The position numbers and the translations under genes were made by a program. From the NCBI GenBank assembly GCA_001464475.1, contig LNDX01000001.1, positions 682,001 through 746,000 of the forward strand: 64,000 bases of DNA, given 5' to 3'. The notes beneath the pieces are model-generated. The model ran no database searches. It saw only the letters and a program-made list of their open reading frames with translations, and had not been told where the DNA came from. The stretch's first letter is position 1; every line of letters begins with the position of its first letter. This stretch comes from Flavobacteriaceae bacterium Ga0077528 (GTDB lineage Bacteria > Bacteroidota > Bacteroidia > Flavobacteriales > Flavobacteriaceae). Below are positions 1 to 7,212 of the stretch, one piece after another.

Positions 1-164
1 CCGTAAGCATTATTGAATAAAGCTTCTTGTAAAGAAGAGGTTTTTTGATGTGTAATAATTCCGATTTTTTTATCTTGAGCAAAGGCTTTTTTATGAGCCG
101 AACCTAATACTAGTGCACAAGAAACTCCAGAAACGCCACCGCCAATTATTAAAACATCAAACAT
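1..164 (-). CDS. NAD(P)/FAD-dependent oxidoreductase, N-terminal fragment
   Basis: The gene runs off the left edge, so only the first 54 codons are visible. The N-terminus reads MFDVLIIGGGVSGVSCALVL, a Rossmann beta-alpha-beta start with the dinucleotide-binding GGGVSG loop. This is typical of thioredoxin-reductase-like and related FAD/NAD(P) oxidoreductases. The substrate cannot be told from this piece. It is transcribed leftwards out of the window. The ATG at 162-164 is the first in frame and directly precedes the nucleotide-binding motif, so the start is secure. Confidence 0.75.
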   Translation of the reverse strand, partial: MFDVLIIGGGVSGVSCALVLGSAHKKAFAQDKKIGIITHQKTSSLQEALFNNAY

Positions 165-185
165 AAATTTTAAAATTAAAAAAAC

Positions 186-250
186 TTAAATTCCAAATTC
201 CAAACACAACTAAAAAAATTGGGATTTAGAATTTATAAATTGGGATTTAT
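186..250. repeat. AT-rich intergenic repeat, AATTCCAAATTCCAA type
   Basis: The left half contains tandem ATTCCAA words and the right half contains their near-complement (TTGGGATTTAGAATTT), so the stretch can fold as an imperfect hairpin. Similar elements lie at 31354-31388, 39125-39203 and 46671-46760, always between genes. It looks like a small dispersed non-coding repeat family of this genome. Confidence 0.5.
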
Positions 251-255
251 ATTAG

Positions 256-456
256 TTATTGATTTTTTAATTTCTCTTCAATTTTTTTAGACATTTTGAA
301 GATAAGTAAAATTAAAACAGCGCAAAAAGCAGCAGCAATTCCAACTAAAGCAATCAAACTATCACCTTCAAATGGATTTTGAAAATCAAGTAAAGTAATG
401 TTGAAAACCATTAAGCCAACAGCAAGTAAAATTAGTATAGTAGTAAAAATTTTCAT
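256..456 (-). CDS. Small two-helix membrane protein, unknown function
   Basis: This 66-residue protein has two hydrophobic segments (about residues 4-22 and 34-54) and ends in a lysine/glutamate-rich tail (KMSKKIEEKLKNQ), as expected for a small inner-membrane protein with a cytoplasmic tail. I do not recognise a named family. A CAAAAATA at 473-480 is the reverse complement of the flavobacterial -7 element TAnnTTTG and sits 17 bases upstream of the start, which supports a real transcript. marC lies just upstream on the same strand, but this gene seems to have its own promoter. Confidence 0.6.
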   Translation of the reverse strand: MKIFTTILILLAVGLMVFNITLLDFQNPFEGDSLIALVGIAAAFCAVLILLIFKMSKKIEEKLKNQ

Positions 457-472
457 TGATAAATATTTGATA

Positions 473-480
473 CAAAAATA
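473..480 (-). promoter_or_regulatory. Candidate -7 promoter element for the small membrane protein
   Basis: On the minus strand this reads TATTTTTG, a match to the Bacteroidetes -7 consensus TAnnTTTG, 17 bases before the ATG. No clear -33 element was verified. Confidence 0.35.
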
Positions 481-492
481 GTAAAAATCAGA

Positions 493-1071
493 TTAAATGA
501 ATAATCCTTTAACATTAGCTGCAAATAATTTAACAGCAATTGCAAGAAGCACTACTCCAAAGGTTTTTCTGATGACACCAAGTCCGTTTTTTCCTAAAAA
601 CTTTTCAATTTTAGCAGAAGATTTTAAAACCGCATAAACCAAAATAATGTTTAAAACTATTGCAATTATGATATTTATAGTTGCAAATTGTGAACGTAAT
701 GAAAGTAAAGTAGTCATTGTTCCTGCACCAGCTATCAAAGGAAATGCTAAAGGAACAATCGATGCTGATGAATTAGCTTCTTCTTTATAAATTCGAATTC
801 CTAGAATCATTTCTAATGCTAAAAAGAATAGTACAAACGAACCTGCAACTGCAAAAGAGTGAACGTCAATTCCAATTAATTTTAATAATTCTTCTCCAAC
901 AAAAAGGAAAACAATCATAATAACTCCAGCAACAACTGAAGCTTTTTCTGATTCAATGTGACCAAATTTTTGTCTCAAATCAACTATAATTGGAATTGTT
1001 CCAACAATATCAATTACAGCAAAAAGTACCATTGCAATGGTAATAATTTCTTTAAAATCTAATCCAAACAT
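493..1071 (-). CDS. MarC family integral membrane protein
   Basis: The 192-residue polytopic protein has about six hydrophobic segments and the length and layout of the MarC/YchE family (UPF0056). The N-terminal region around FAVIDIVGTIPI matches the conserved MarC start (normally ...DPxGxxPxF) and PLAFPLIAGAGTMTT matches the conserved PxAxPxxAGPG loop. Here the final Pro is replaced by Ala, and the first motif has DIVG instead of DPxG. MarC proteins are inner-membrane proteins of unclear transport function; the historical link to multiple antibiotic resistance was not upheld. The start is supported by a CAAAATTA (minus-strand TAATTTTG) at 1093-1100. Confidence 0.85.
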   Translation of the reverse strand: MFGLDFKEIITIAMVLFAVIDIVGTIPIIVDLRQKFGHIESEKASVVAGVIMIVFLFVGEELLKLIGIDVHSFAVAGSFVLFFLALEMILGIRIYKEEANSSASIVPLAFPLIAGAGTMTTLLSLRSQFATINIIIAIVLNIILVYAVLKSSAKIEKFLGKNGLGVIRKTFGVVLLAIAVKLFAANVKGLFI

Positions 1072-1092
1072 AATTCCTCATTTATCAAAGTG

Positions 1093-1100
1093 CAAAATTA
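1093..1100 (-). promoter_or_regulatory. Candidate -7 promoter element for the MarC-family gene
   Basis: The minus strand reads TAATTTTG, fitting TAnnTTTG, 21 bases upstream of the marC-like ATG. Confidence 0.4.
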
Positions 1101-1173
1101 CTGCTTTCCAAATTGTTAAAATCAAAACCATACGTTAATTTTAGGATATTTATCAAAACCATAAAATCATTTG

Positions 1174-1181
1174 TACCTTTG
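1174..1181 (+). promoter_or_regulatory. Candidate -7 promoter element for the DUF3109 gene
   Basis: TACCTTTG matches TAnnTTTG and lies 62 bases before the start of the DUF3109 gene. Confidence 0.4.
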
Positions 1182-1243
1182 ACAAAAATTTTAGATAAGA
1201 GAAAACATCTAATATCTAAAATTTAATATCAAATATTTGACAT

Positions 1244-1816
1244 ATGTTTCAGTTAGGAAAAACGATAGTTTCAGAAGATATTCTTGAAAAAGATTTTGTT
1301 TGTAATCTTTCTGCGTGCCATGGTGCATGTTGTGTAGATGGAGACGCAGGTGCGCCATTGAGTGAAGAAGAAACTAAAATTTTGGAAGAAATTTATCCAA
1401 AAGTAAAACCATTTTTACGTAAAGAAGGAATAGAAGCTATTGAGAGACTGGGAACTTGGGTAAAAGGAACGGAGCAAGATTTAGAAACACCGTTAATTGA
1501 TGAAAAAGATTGTGCCTACGTAATTTTTGACGGAAAAACGGCATTGTGTGGCATAGAACAAGCCTATAATCAAGGTGTTATTTCTTGGAAAAAACCTGTT
1601 TCGTGTCATTTATATCCAATTCGTGTAAAAGATTTTACTGAATTTGCAGCCGTAAATTATGATCGTTGGGATATTTGCGATGATGCTTGTTCACTCGGGA
1701 AAGAGCTTCAAGTTCCAATTTATAAATTTGTAAAAGAAGCTTTGATTAGAAAATTTGGAGAAGATTGGTACCAAGAACTAGAAAAAGTAGCCGACGATTT
1801 AAAAAACGGAAAATAA
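1244..1816 (+). CDS. DUF3109 family cysteine-rich protein
   Basis: This 190-residue soluble protein belongs to the DUF3109 family common in Bacteroidetes. Near the N-terminus it has a cysteine cluster (C20, C25, C29, C30 in [11 protein letters not shown]), followed by CAYVIF, CGIEQAY, CHLYPIR and CDDAC. The spacing resembles YkgJ-type putative metal-binding (zinc or iron-sulfur) proteins, so a metal-binding role is likely, but no activity is established. It stands alone, has its own TAnnTTTG element upstream and a strong terminator straight after the stop. The ATG at 1244 gives the family-typical start [13 protein letters not shown]. Confidence 0.85.
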   Translation: MFQLGKTIVSEDILEKDFVCNLSACHGACCVDGDAGAPLSEEETKILEEIYPKVKPFLRKEGIEAIERLGTWVKGTEQDLETPLIDEKDCAYVIFDGKTALCGIEQAYNQGVISWKKPVSCHLYPIRVKDFTEFAAVNYDRWDICDDACSLGKELQVPIYKFVKEALIRKFGEDWYQELEKVADDLKNGK

Positions 1817-1846
1817 AAAAACGCCTTGATATTTCAAGGCGTTTTG
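1817..1846 (+). terminator. Rho-independent terminator after the DUF3109 gene
   Basis: AAAACGCCTTGA and its complement TCAAGGCGTTTT flank a four-base loop and run into a T-rich tail. It begins at the stop codon. Confidence 0.85.
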
Positions 1847-1884
1847 TTTTCAAATTAGTAAACGTGATGAGATTAGAATCAAAA

Positions 1885-1975
1885 TATTTAATTAATTTTT
1901 TCTAAAAATAAACAAAAACTATTTGGTAAATAAAGGAGTTTTTTCGTTAAGAAAGTGGAGGATATGGCTCGAACC
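1885..1975. repeat. Duplicated tRNA-flank unit, copy 1 (degenerate)
   Basis: This copy starts with TATTTAATTAATTTTTTCTA and contains ACTATTTGGTAAA. It ends in a 24-base remnant (1952-1975) of the tRNA-Ala 3' end, with AGTGGAGGATATGG then CTCGAACC. The intact unit follows at 1979-2089. The internal terminator of copy 2 is largely lost here; only TAAAGGAGTTTTTT is left. Confidence 0.75.
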
Positions 1976-1978
1976 AAC

Positions 1979-2089
1979 TATTTAATTAATTTTTTCTAAA
2001 AATTTAAATAAAAACTATTTGGTAAACTAAAATGCCTTTAAATAAAGGCATTTTTTTGTTATAAAAGTGGAGAAGATGGGGCTCGAACC
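1979..2089. repeat. Duplicated tRNA-flank unit, copy 2 (intact)
   Basis: This direct repeat of 1885-1975 has the same order: TATTTAATTAATTTTTTCTA, ACTATTTGGTAAA, a terminator hairpin, then the 3' end of the functional tRNA-Ala. Only this copy continues into a complete tRNA. Confidence 0.75.
2030..2058 (-). terminator. Terminator of tRNA-Ala (works on either strand)
   Basis: The stem ATGCCTTTA/TAAAGGCAT lies just downstream of the minus-strand tRNA and is followed on that strand by TTTT. The plus strand carries a T7 tract. Confidence 0.7.
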
Positions 2090-2141
2090 CACGACCTCTT
2101 GACTGCCAGTTAAGCACTCTAGCCAACTGAGCTACATCCCC
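2068..2141 (-). tRNA. tRNA-Ala (anticodon GGC)
   Basis: I folded this by eye as a 74-base cloverleaf on the minus strand. The acceptor is GGGGATG with CTTCTCC, D stem GCTC/GAGT, anticodon loop CTGGCAG (anticodon GGC, reading GCC/GCU), five-base variable loop, and T arm GTGGG-TTCGAGC-CCCAT. A73 is the discriminator and CCA is not encoded. The G3:U70 pair, the main alanine identity element, is present. Two oddities are an A30-C40 mismatch in the anticodon stem and a U6-U67 mismatch in the acceptor. The 5' flank GGAGAAT could pair almost perfectly with the 3' acceptor strand, so the precursor might misfold. A terminator follows at 2030-2058. Confidence 0.9.
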
Positions 2142-2192
2142 ATTCTCCAAATATATTAATAAAATTTAAATTAACCTAAAGGTGTTTTTCTG

Positions 2193-2200
2193 TAAATTTG
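2193..2200 (+). promoter_or_regulatory. Candidate -7 promoter element for the 57-codon gene
   Basis: TAAATTTG matches TAnnTTTG, 23 bases before the ATG at 2224. Confidence 0.4.
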
Positions 2201-2223
2201 TGTAATAATTTAAAACATTTGAA

Positions 2224-2397
2224 ATGAAATTTATTTCTTTAATTCAGCAAGTCAATATTGATGATAAAATCAAAAATGCACCAGATAATGGCTATTTAAT
2301 TGGTGTGTGGATTGGTTATGTTTTACCATTCGTAGTGCTAATAGGACTTGCTTATTACATGTATTATCGTGCAAAAAACAGAAAAGACTTAGAGTAA
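2224..2397 (+). CDS. Small single-pass membrane protein, unknown function
   Basis: An uninterrupted 57-codon reading frame begins MKFISLIQQVNIDD and has one clear transmembrane segment at about residues 26-46 (IGVWIGYVLPFVVLIGLAYY). It ends in a basic, charged tail (YRAKNRKDLE), so the C-terminus is probably cytoplasmic. A TAAATTTG element lies just upstream, and a second such element immediately after the stop serves queD, so this appears to be an independent small gene. I do not recognise a family. Confidence 0.6.
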   Translation: MKFISLIQQVNIDDKIKNAPDNGYLIGVWIGYVLPFVVLIGLAYYMYYRAKNRKDLE

Positions 2398-2404
2398 AAT
2401 TCCT

Positions 2405-2412
2405 TAAATTTG
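2405..2412 (+). promoter_or_regulatory. Candidate -7 promoter element for queD
   Basis: TAAATTTG matches TAnnTTTG and ends 15 bases before the first candidate start of queD, implying a short leader. Confidence 0.45.
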
Positions 2413-2427
2413 CATTCTAAAATCTAA

Positions 2428-2883
2428 ATGATGAGTAAAATCAGAATTACCAAACAATTTTCTTTTGAAACAGGTCATGCACTTTATGGCTACGATGGAA
2501 AATGTAAAAATGTTCATGGACACAGTTACAAACTTTCAGTAACCGTAATTGGAACACCAATATCCGACTCGAATAATGTGAAATTCGGAATGGTAATTGA
2601 TTTTTCTGATTTGAAAAAAATTGTACGAGAAGAAATAGTGGATGTTTTTGATCATGCTACAGTTTTTAATAAAAATACGCCTCATGTTGAGTTAGCAGAA
2701 GAACTGAAAAACCGTGGTCATCATGTGATTTTAGTAAATTATCAACCAACAAGTGAAAATATGGTAATTGATTTTGCTAAGAAAATTCAAGACAGATTGC
2801 CAAACAATATTCAATTACATTCTTTAAAATTACAAGAAACAGAAAGCTCGTTTGCCGAATGGTATGCTTCTGATAATATGTAA
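2428..2883 (+). CDS. queD: 6-carboxy-tetrahydropterin synthase / 6-pyruvoyl-tetrahydropterin synthase family
   Basis: QueD-family enzymes convert 7,8-dihydroneopterin triphosphate to 6-carboxytetrahydropterin, an early step to queuosine and other 7-deazaguanines. The 151-residue protein has the zinc-binding histidines (H17 in FETGHAL; H30 and H32 in VHGHSY), the catalytic Cys (C26 in GKCKNVHGH) and a late QETESSFAEW motif with the substrate-binding Glu. There are two adjacent ATG codons (2428 and 2431) and either could be the start. A queuosine-precursor transporter gene elsewhere in the window (41191-41841) fits the same pathway. lpxH follows 17 bases later on the same strand. Confidence 0.85.
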   Translation: MMSKIRITKQFSFETGHALYGYDGKCKNVHGHSYKLSVTVIGTPISDSNNVKFGMVIDFSDLKKIVREEIVDVFDHATVFNKNTPHVELAEELKNRGHHVILVNYQPTSENMVIDFAKKIQDRLPNNIQLHSLKLQETESSFAEWYASDNM

Positions 2884-2900
2884 TTTACTACTTTTACAAA

Positions 2901-3659
2901 ATGTCAAACAAAAAAATCTATTTCGCATCCGATCAACATTTTGGAGCTCCAACGCCTGAAGCTAGTTTTCCTCGTGAGCAAAAATTTGTAGCTTGGTTAG
3001 ATGAAGTGAAAAAAGATGCGGAAGCCATTTTTCTATTGGGTGATTTGTTTGATTTTTGGTTTGAATATAAAACCGTTGTACCAAAAGGATTTATAAGAGT
3101 TCTTGGAAAATTAGCCGAAATTCGAGACAGTGGAATTCCGATTTATTTCTTCGTTGGAAATCACGATTTGTGGATGAATGACTATTTTCAAAAAGAACTC
3201 AATATTCCAGTTTACCACGATAATAAAGAGTTTACTTTTAATAATAAAACGTTTCTTATTGGTCATGGTGACGGAAAAGGTCCAGGTGACAAAGGTTACA
3301 AACGAATGAAGAAAGTATTCGTACATCCGTTTTCAAAATGGTTGTATCGTTGGCTTCATCCAGATATTGGAATGAAATTAGCACAATATCTTTCTGTAAA
3401 AAACAAATTGATTTCTGGAGCAGAAGATGTAAAGTACTTAGGCGAAGACAACGAATGGCTAATTTTATACGCTAAGAAAAAATTAGAAACCAAACACTAT
3501 AACTATCTAATTTTTGGTCACAGACATTTACCAATGACTTTAAAAATTGGAGAAAATTCAGAATACGTAAACCTAGGCGATTGGATTGGCTACTTTACCT
3601 ACGGAGTTTTTGACGGTGAGAATTTTGAATTGAAAAAGTTCGAAAACTTATCTAAGTAA
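2901..3659 (+). CDS. lpxH: UDP-2,3-diacylglucosamine diphosphatase LpxH
   Basis: LpxH hydrolyses UDP-2,3-diacylglucosamine to lipid X in lipid A synthesis, at the cytoplasmic face of the inner membrane. The calcineurin-type metallophosphoesterase motifs are all present in order: D11-x-H13 (SDQHFG), G47-D48 with D51 (GDLFD), G86-N-H-D89, G121-H-G-D124 and a C-terminal FGHRH. The length of 252 residues fits the Bacteroidetes LpxH group. It lies close behind queD with the same orientation. Its 3' end overlaps the convergent gene at 3648-4307 by 12 bases, so there is no room for a separate terminator. Confidence 0.85.
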   Translation: MSNKKIYFASDQHFGAPTPEASFPREQKFVAWLDEVKKDAEAIFLLGDLFDFWFEYKTVVPKGFIRVLGKLAEIRDSGIPIYFFVGNHDLWMNDYFQKELNIPVYHDNKEFTFNNKTFLIGHGDGKGPGDKGYKRMKKVFVHPFSKWLYRWLHPDIGMKLAQYLSVKNKLISGAEDVKYLGEDNEWLILYAKKKLETKHYNYLIFGHRHLPMTLKIGENSEYVNLGDWIGYFTYGVFDGENFELKKFENLSK

Positions 3660-4307
3660 ATAATCTAAAGTTACAGCATCTAGTTTTCCATCTGGGAATA
3701 AACCATTTTTTTGTTCAAATGCGCCTAATGCTTCAATAGTAGTTTGTTTAAAAAGTCCGTCAACAGGAATGTTATATCCTTTTTTAACCAATATCTTTTG
3801 CAATTCATATACGAAAGAACTGAAATCGCCAATCTTCAAACTATACTTTTCTGGATTGCTTTTAAACGTTTCCATCAAGAATTTTCTTTTGATGAACTCG
3901 TTGTAATCTTTTGCTTTATAGCCACTTTCTTCAAAGGCAATTACGTCTTTGTCGTTCAATCCTTCGCTTTTCATTTTGGCCGATTGTACTAACTTTTCTT
4001 CATATAATTTAATGATTCCCAGCTTTTTGGTGTAGCCAGAAACAACCGCTTTTGTATCGTCATCGTCATCTTCTGGATTTCTAACATCTACATCATCATT
4101 TGCCCAAGCCATTCTTACATAACTATTCGCGTCTTCTATAGCTTGATAATAGTTTTGTAAAGTAGTAGCGTCATAATAGTTTAAATCAATCTTTTGGTTA
4201 CTAACATAATCGCTTCCTGGCGAATGAAAACGTTGGTAATTACTATATAAATTATAGCCCAAAATCAATACGATTACTGCTAAAAGTACGATGATAATCT
4301 GTTTCAT
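3648..4307 (-). CDS. Membrane-anchored protein with C-terminal peptidoglycan-binding-like domain
   Basis: The 219-residue protein starts with an uncleaved-looking hydrophobic anchor (residues 3-22) and continues into a mixed-charge region with an acidic patch (NPEDDDDDTK, about residues 77-86). It ends in a domain resembling PG_binding_1 (about 155-218; VYELQKILVKKGYN, DGLFKQTTIEALGAFEQKNG). That fold usually binds peptidoglycan stem peptides, so the protein probably sits in the inner membrane with its tail in the periplasm. No catalytic domain is seen. A minus-strand TATTTTTG at 4332-4339 is a likely promoter element. Confidence 0.7.
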   Translation of the reverse strand: MKQIIIVLLAVIVLILGYNLYSNYQRFHSPGSDYVSNQKIDLNYYDATTLQNYYQAIEDANSYVRMAWANDDVDVRNPEDDDDDTKAVVSGYTKKLGIIKLYEEKLVQSAKMKSEGLNDKDVIAFEESGYKAKDYNEFIKRKFLMETFKSNPEKYSLKIGDFSSFVYELQKILVKKGYNIPVDGLFKQTTIEALGAFEQKNGLFPDGKLDAVTLDYLLR

Positions 4308-4331
4308 AATAAGTAGAGGTTATTTTGTAGA

Positions 4332-4339
4332 CAAAAATA
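4332..4339 (-). promoter_or_regulatory. Candidate -7 promoter element
   Basis: The minus strand reads TATTTTTG (TAnnTTTG), 25 bases upstream of the peptidoglycan-binding-like gene. Confidence 0.35.
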
Positions 4340-4367
4340 GACAAAATTCACGATACAATTTATAGTA

Positions 4368-6059
4368 TTAATTTTTCAAATCTTTTAAACGCAATTGAAT
4401 CGTCACAGTTCCATTAAATTCATTTTCGTCAATACAATAAACAACATCAAATGGTTTTCTATTTTTAGTAGATTCTAGTTTACTTCCCAATCCAAAACCA
4501 ATGGCTCCAAATCCTTCCGAATTGTTTTGTTTTACAAATAACTTTAAATGTTCATTGTCTTTTCCTAATGGTTTTGCATAACCTGTGTCTTTAACATTTT
4601 TAGTCATAAAAACAGGTGTCATATTTTGTGGTCCAAAAGGTTCAAATTGACTCAATAATCGAATCAACTTCGGATTAATATCTGAAAAATTGATTTCCAA
4701 ATCCACTGAAATTTCTGGAATTAATAAATCTGGAGGAATGGTTTTTTGGACTTCTTTTTCAAAAGCATCTTTGAATTTTTGGTAATTCTCTTCTTTCAAA
4801 GTCATTCCAGCCGCATACATGTGTCCGCCAAATTGTTCCAAATGTTCTGCGCAAGCTTCTAACGCATTATAAACATCAAAATCTTTTACAGAACGAGCTG
4901 AGGCTGCCAATTTATCGCCACTTTTTGTAAAAACAATTGTTGGTCGATAATAGGTTTCTGTCAATCGAGAAGCTACAATTCCGATAACACCTTTGTGCCA
5001 ATTTTCTTGATAAAGTACCGTTGTAAAGTTCTCTTTTTCATTATTGTTTTCAATTTGAGCCAACGCTTCAACCGTAATTTGTTTGTCTAAATCTTTTCGA
5101 TCGGCATTGTGTTGTTCAATTTCGGAAGCAAAAATTTCGGCTTGTTCTAAATTAAATTCGGTCAATAAAGCAACCGCTTCATTTCCGTGTTTGATTCTTC
5201 CCGCAGCGTTAATTCTTGGTGCAATAATAAAAACAACATCCGTAATGGTAAGTACTTTTTTCTTAACATTTTGAACTAAAGCCTTAATTCCAGGACGCGG
5301 ATTAGAATTAATCACTTCCAAACCAAATTTGGCTAAAACGCGATTTTCACCAGTTATCGGAACAATATCTGCGGCAATAGCTGTGGCAACCAAATCTAAA
5401 TAAGGAATTAAATCAAAAATAGATTGATTTCTGTTTTCGGCTAATGCTTGAATGAGTTTGAAACCAACGCCACAACCGCAAAGTTCATCATAAGGATAAG
5501 TACAATCATCACGTTTTGGATCTAAAACTGCAACTGCATTGGGCAATTCATTTCCTGGTCGATGGTGATCACAAATGATAAAATCAATGTTTTTTTCTTT
5601 TGCGTAAGCGACATGATCAATGGATTTTATTCCGCAATCAAGCGCAATTATTAAAGAAATTCCATTGTCGTCGGCGTAGTCAATTCCTTTATAGGAAATT
5701 CCGTAACCTTCGTCATATCTATCAGGAATGTAAGTAGCAATATTGGGATAATAACTTTTTAAATAGGAGGAAACCAACGAAACAGCAGTAGTTCCATCGA
5801 CGTCATAATCACCAAAAACTAGAATATTTTCTCCGTTTGCAATAGCTTTTTCAATACGAGAAACGGCTTTGTCCATATCTTTCATCAGATACGGATTGTG
5901 CAAATCGTCTAAAGTTGGTCTGAAAAATGTTTTGGCTTGGTCGTAGGTTGTAATACCTCTTTGAACTAATAAAGTCGCAATGATTTCATCGACTTGAAGT
6001 TCGTTTTGTAGTTTCTGAACTTGTTCTTTTTCTGGCTTCGATTGTAATGTCCAACGCAT
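4368..6059 (-). CDS. recJ: Single-stranded-DNA-specific 5'-3' exonuclease RecJ
   Basis: RecJ degrades single-stranded DNA 5' to 3' in recombinational repair and mismatch repair. The 563-residue protein has the DHH phosphoesterase core: VFGDYDVDGTT near the N-terminus, the DHH motif (IICDHHRPG) and LDPKRDD. It also has the C-terminal DHHA1 motif region with GGHMYAAGMTL and an OB-like end. Length and order fit full-length RecJ. The start MRWTLQSKPEKEQ is typical of flavobacterial RecJ. A minus-strand TACATTTG at 6117-6124 is the probable promoter. Confidence 0.95.
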   Translation of the reverse strand: MRWTLQSKPEKEQVQKLQNELQVDEIIATLLVQRGITTYDQAKTFFRPTLDDLHNPYLMKDMDKAVSRIEKAIANGENILVFGDYDVDGTTAVSLVSSYLKSYYPNIATYIPDRYDEGYGISYKGIDYADDNGISLIIALDCGIKSIDHVAYAKEKNIDFIICDHHRPGNELPNAVAVLDPKRDDCTYPYDELCGCGVGFKLIQALAENRNQSIFDLIPYLDLVATAIAADIVPITGENRVLAKFGLEVINSNPRPGIKALVQNVKKKVLTITDVVFIIAPRINAAGRIKHGNEAVALLTEFNLEQAEIFASEIEQHNADRKDLDKQITVEALAQIENNNEKENFTTVLYQENWHKGVIGIVASRLTETYYRPTIVFTKSGDKLAASARSVKDFDVYNALEACAEHLEQFGGHMYAAGMTLKEENYQKFKDAFEKEVQKTIPPDLLIPEISVDLEINFSDINPKLIRLLSQFEPFGPQNMTPVFMTKNVKDTGYAKPLGKDNEHLKLFVKQNNSEGFGAIGFGLGSKLESTKNRKPFDVVYCIDENEFNGTVTIQLRLKDLKN

Positions 6060-6116
6060 AGTTTAATTAGGAATTAAAAATTATGAATTATGATTTTATG
6101 GCTTGTAAATGTTTGG

Positions 6117-6124
6117 CAAATGTA
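6117..6124 (-). promoter_or_regulatory. Candidate -7 promoter element for recJ
   Basis: The minus strand reads TACATTTG, fitting TAnnTTTG, 58 bases upstream of the recJ start. Confidence 0.4.
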
Positions 6125-6167
6125 TAAAAAAATTAGAAACAACTTAAAAAACAAGTTTTTATAAAAC

Positions 6168-6515
6168 TTACTTTAATTCCAAAGCTTCACCATCAAATGA
6201 AATTCCATCCCAACCAAATGTTATAAAATTTCTAATATTTTGATGGTCAATTCCATCAGGATTTTTTAAAACATCATCAAAATAATAACTTCCAAAAAGT
6301 GATAAAGTTTCATCTTTTTCTAAATTATTTATTTTGGCGAAAGCAAAAATTTTGCAAGAACCGTTATTTTCACCGGCGTTATTTAGTTGATTTCCGTTTT
6401 TGAAAGTAGTAGTAGTGAAGTTATAATTTGAATCAATTACTTCAATTGTTTCTTGAAAAGTTATTAATTCTGGATTTTGTTTTACTTTATTTAAAAAGTT
6501 ATCAATGTTACTCAT
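6168..6515 (-). CDS. HopJ type III effector family protein
   Basis: This 115-residue soluble protein resembles the HopJ family (Pfam HopJ type III effector). The signature stretches are TFQETIEVIDSNYNFT, FKNGNQLNNAGENNGSCK and a C-terminal NIRNFITFGWDGISFDG. Despite the family name, homologues are widespread in free-living bacteria without type III secretion, and the function is unknown. Its start overlaps the end of rsmI by 8 bases, so the two are probably co-transcribed and translationally coupled. Confidence 0.75.
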   Translation of the reverse strand: MSNIDNFLNKVKQNPELITFQETIEVIDSNYNFTTTTFKNGNQLNNAGENNGSCKIFAFAKINNLEKDETLSLFGSYYFDDVLKNPDGIDHQNIRNFITFGWDGISFDGEALELK

Positions 6516-7212
6516 TGTCGTCTTTTCTTTTGTCTTTTACTGAAATTTTTCCGCTAACAACAGCAACAATCTCACCTTTTGGAGCTTTTGCTTCAAAGTG
6601 TTTTAAAACTTCTTCGGCTGTTCCGCGAATGGTTTCTTCGTGTAGTTTTGATAATTCTCTCGATATAGAAACTTGGCGTTCGGCTCCAAAATATTGCACA
6701 AATTCGGCTAAGGTTTTTACTAATTTGTGTGGCGAAACGTAGAAAATCATCGTTCGCGTTTCTTCTGCTAAAGCTAAATATCTTGTTTGTCTTCCTTTTT
6801 TTTCTGGTAAGAAACCTTCAAATATAAATCTATCGTTGGGCAAACCACTGTTTACTAATGCTGGCACAAAAGCAGTTGCGCCTGGCAAACAATCAACTTC
6901 AATATTATTTTCAACGCAAGCACGTGTCAATAAAAATCCAGGATCAGAAATTGCTGGTGTTCCAGCATCAGAAATTAAAGCAATCGTTTCGCCGCCTTTT
7001 AATCTAGCAATCAAATTGTCAACGGTTTTGTGTTCGTTGTGCATGTGATGACTATGCATGTGTGTGGAAATTTCGAAATGCTTCAATAGTTTTCCACTGG
7101 TGCGCGTGTCTTCAGCTAGAATTAAATCAGCTTCTTTTAGAACTTTTATAGCTCTAAAAGTCATGTCTTCAAGATTGCCAATGGGCGTTGGAACGATATA
7201 AAGTTTAGACAT
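6508..7212 (-). CDS. rsmI: 16S rRNA (cytidine(1402)-2'-O)-methyltransferase RsmI
   Basis: RsmI uses S-adenosylmethionine to 2'-O-methylate C1402 in the 16S rRNA decoding centre. The 234-residue protein has the tetrapyrrole-methylase fold with the motifs PIGNLEDMTFRA (residues 10-21), AEDTRTS and SDAGTPAISDPG, and it ends in a lysine-rich tail. It is in a tight minus-strand cluster: the upstream acidic protein gene stops directly before its start, and the HopJ-family gene overlaps its end. The context suggests one transcript. Confidence 0.93.
   Translation of the reverse strand: MSKLYIVPTPIGNLEDMTFRAIKVLKEADLILAEDTRTSGKLLKHFEISTHMHSHHMHNEHKTVDNLIARLKGGETIALISDAGTPAISDPGFLLTRACVENNIEVDCLPGATAFVPALVNSGLPNDRFIFEGFLPEKKGRQTRYLALAEETRTMIFYVSPHKLVKTLAEFVQYFGAERQVSISRELSKLHEETIRGTAEEVLKHFEAKAPKGEIVAVVSGKISVKDKRKDDNE

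Noticed and set aside
1952..1975. A second tRNA gene
   Set aside because: Only the last 24 bases of tRNA-Ala are present, with changes; no acceptor 5' half or anticodon arm exists upstream. It is a remnant.
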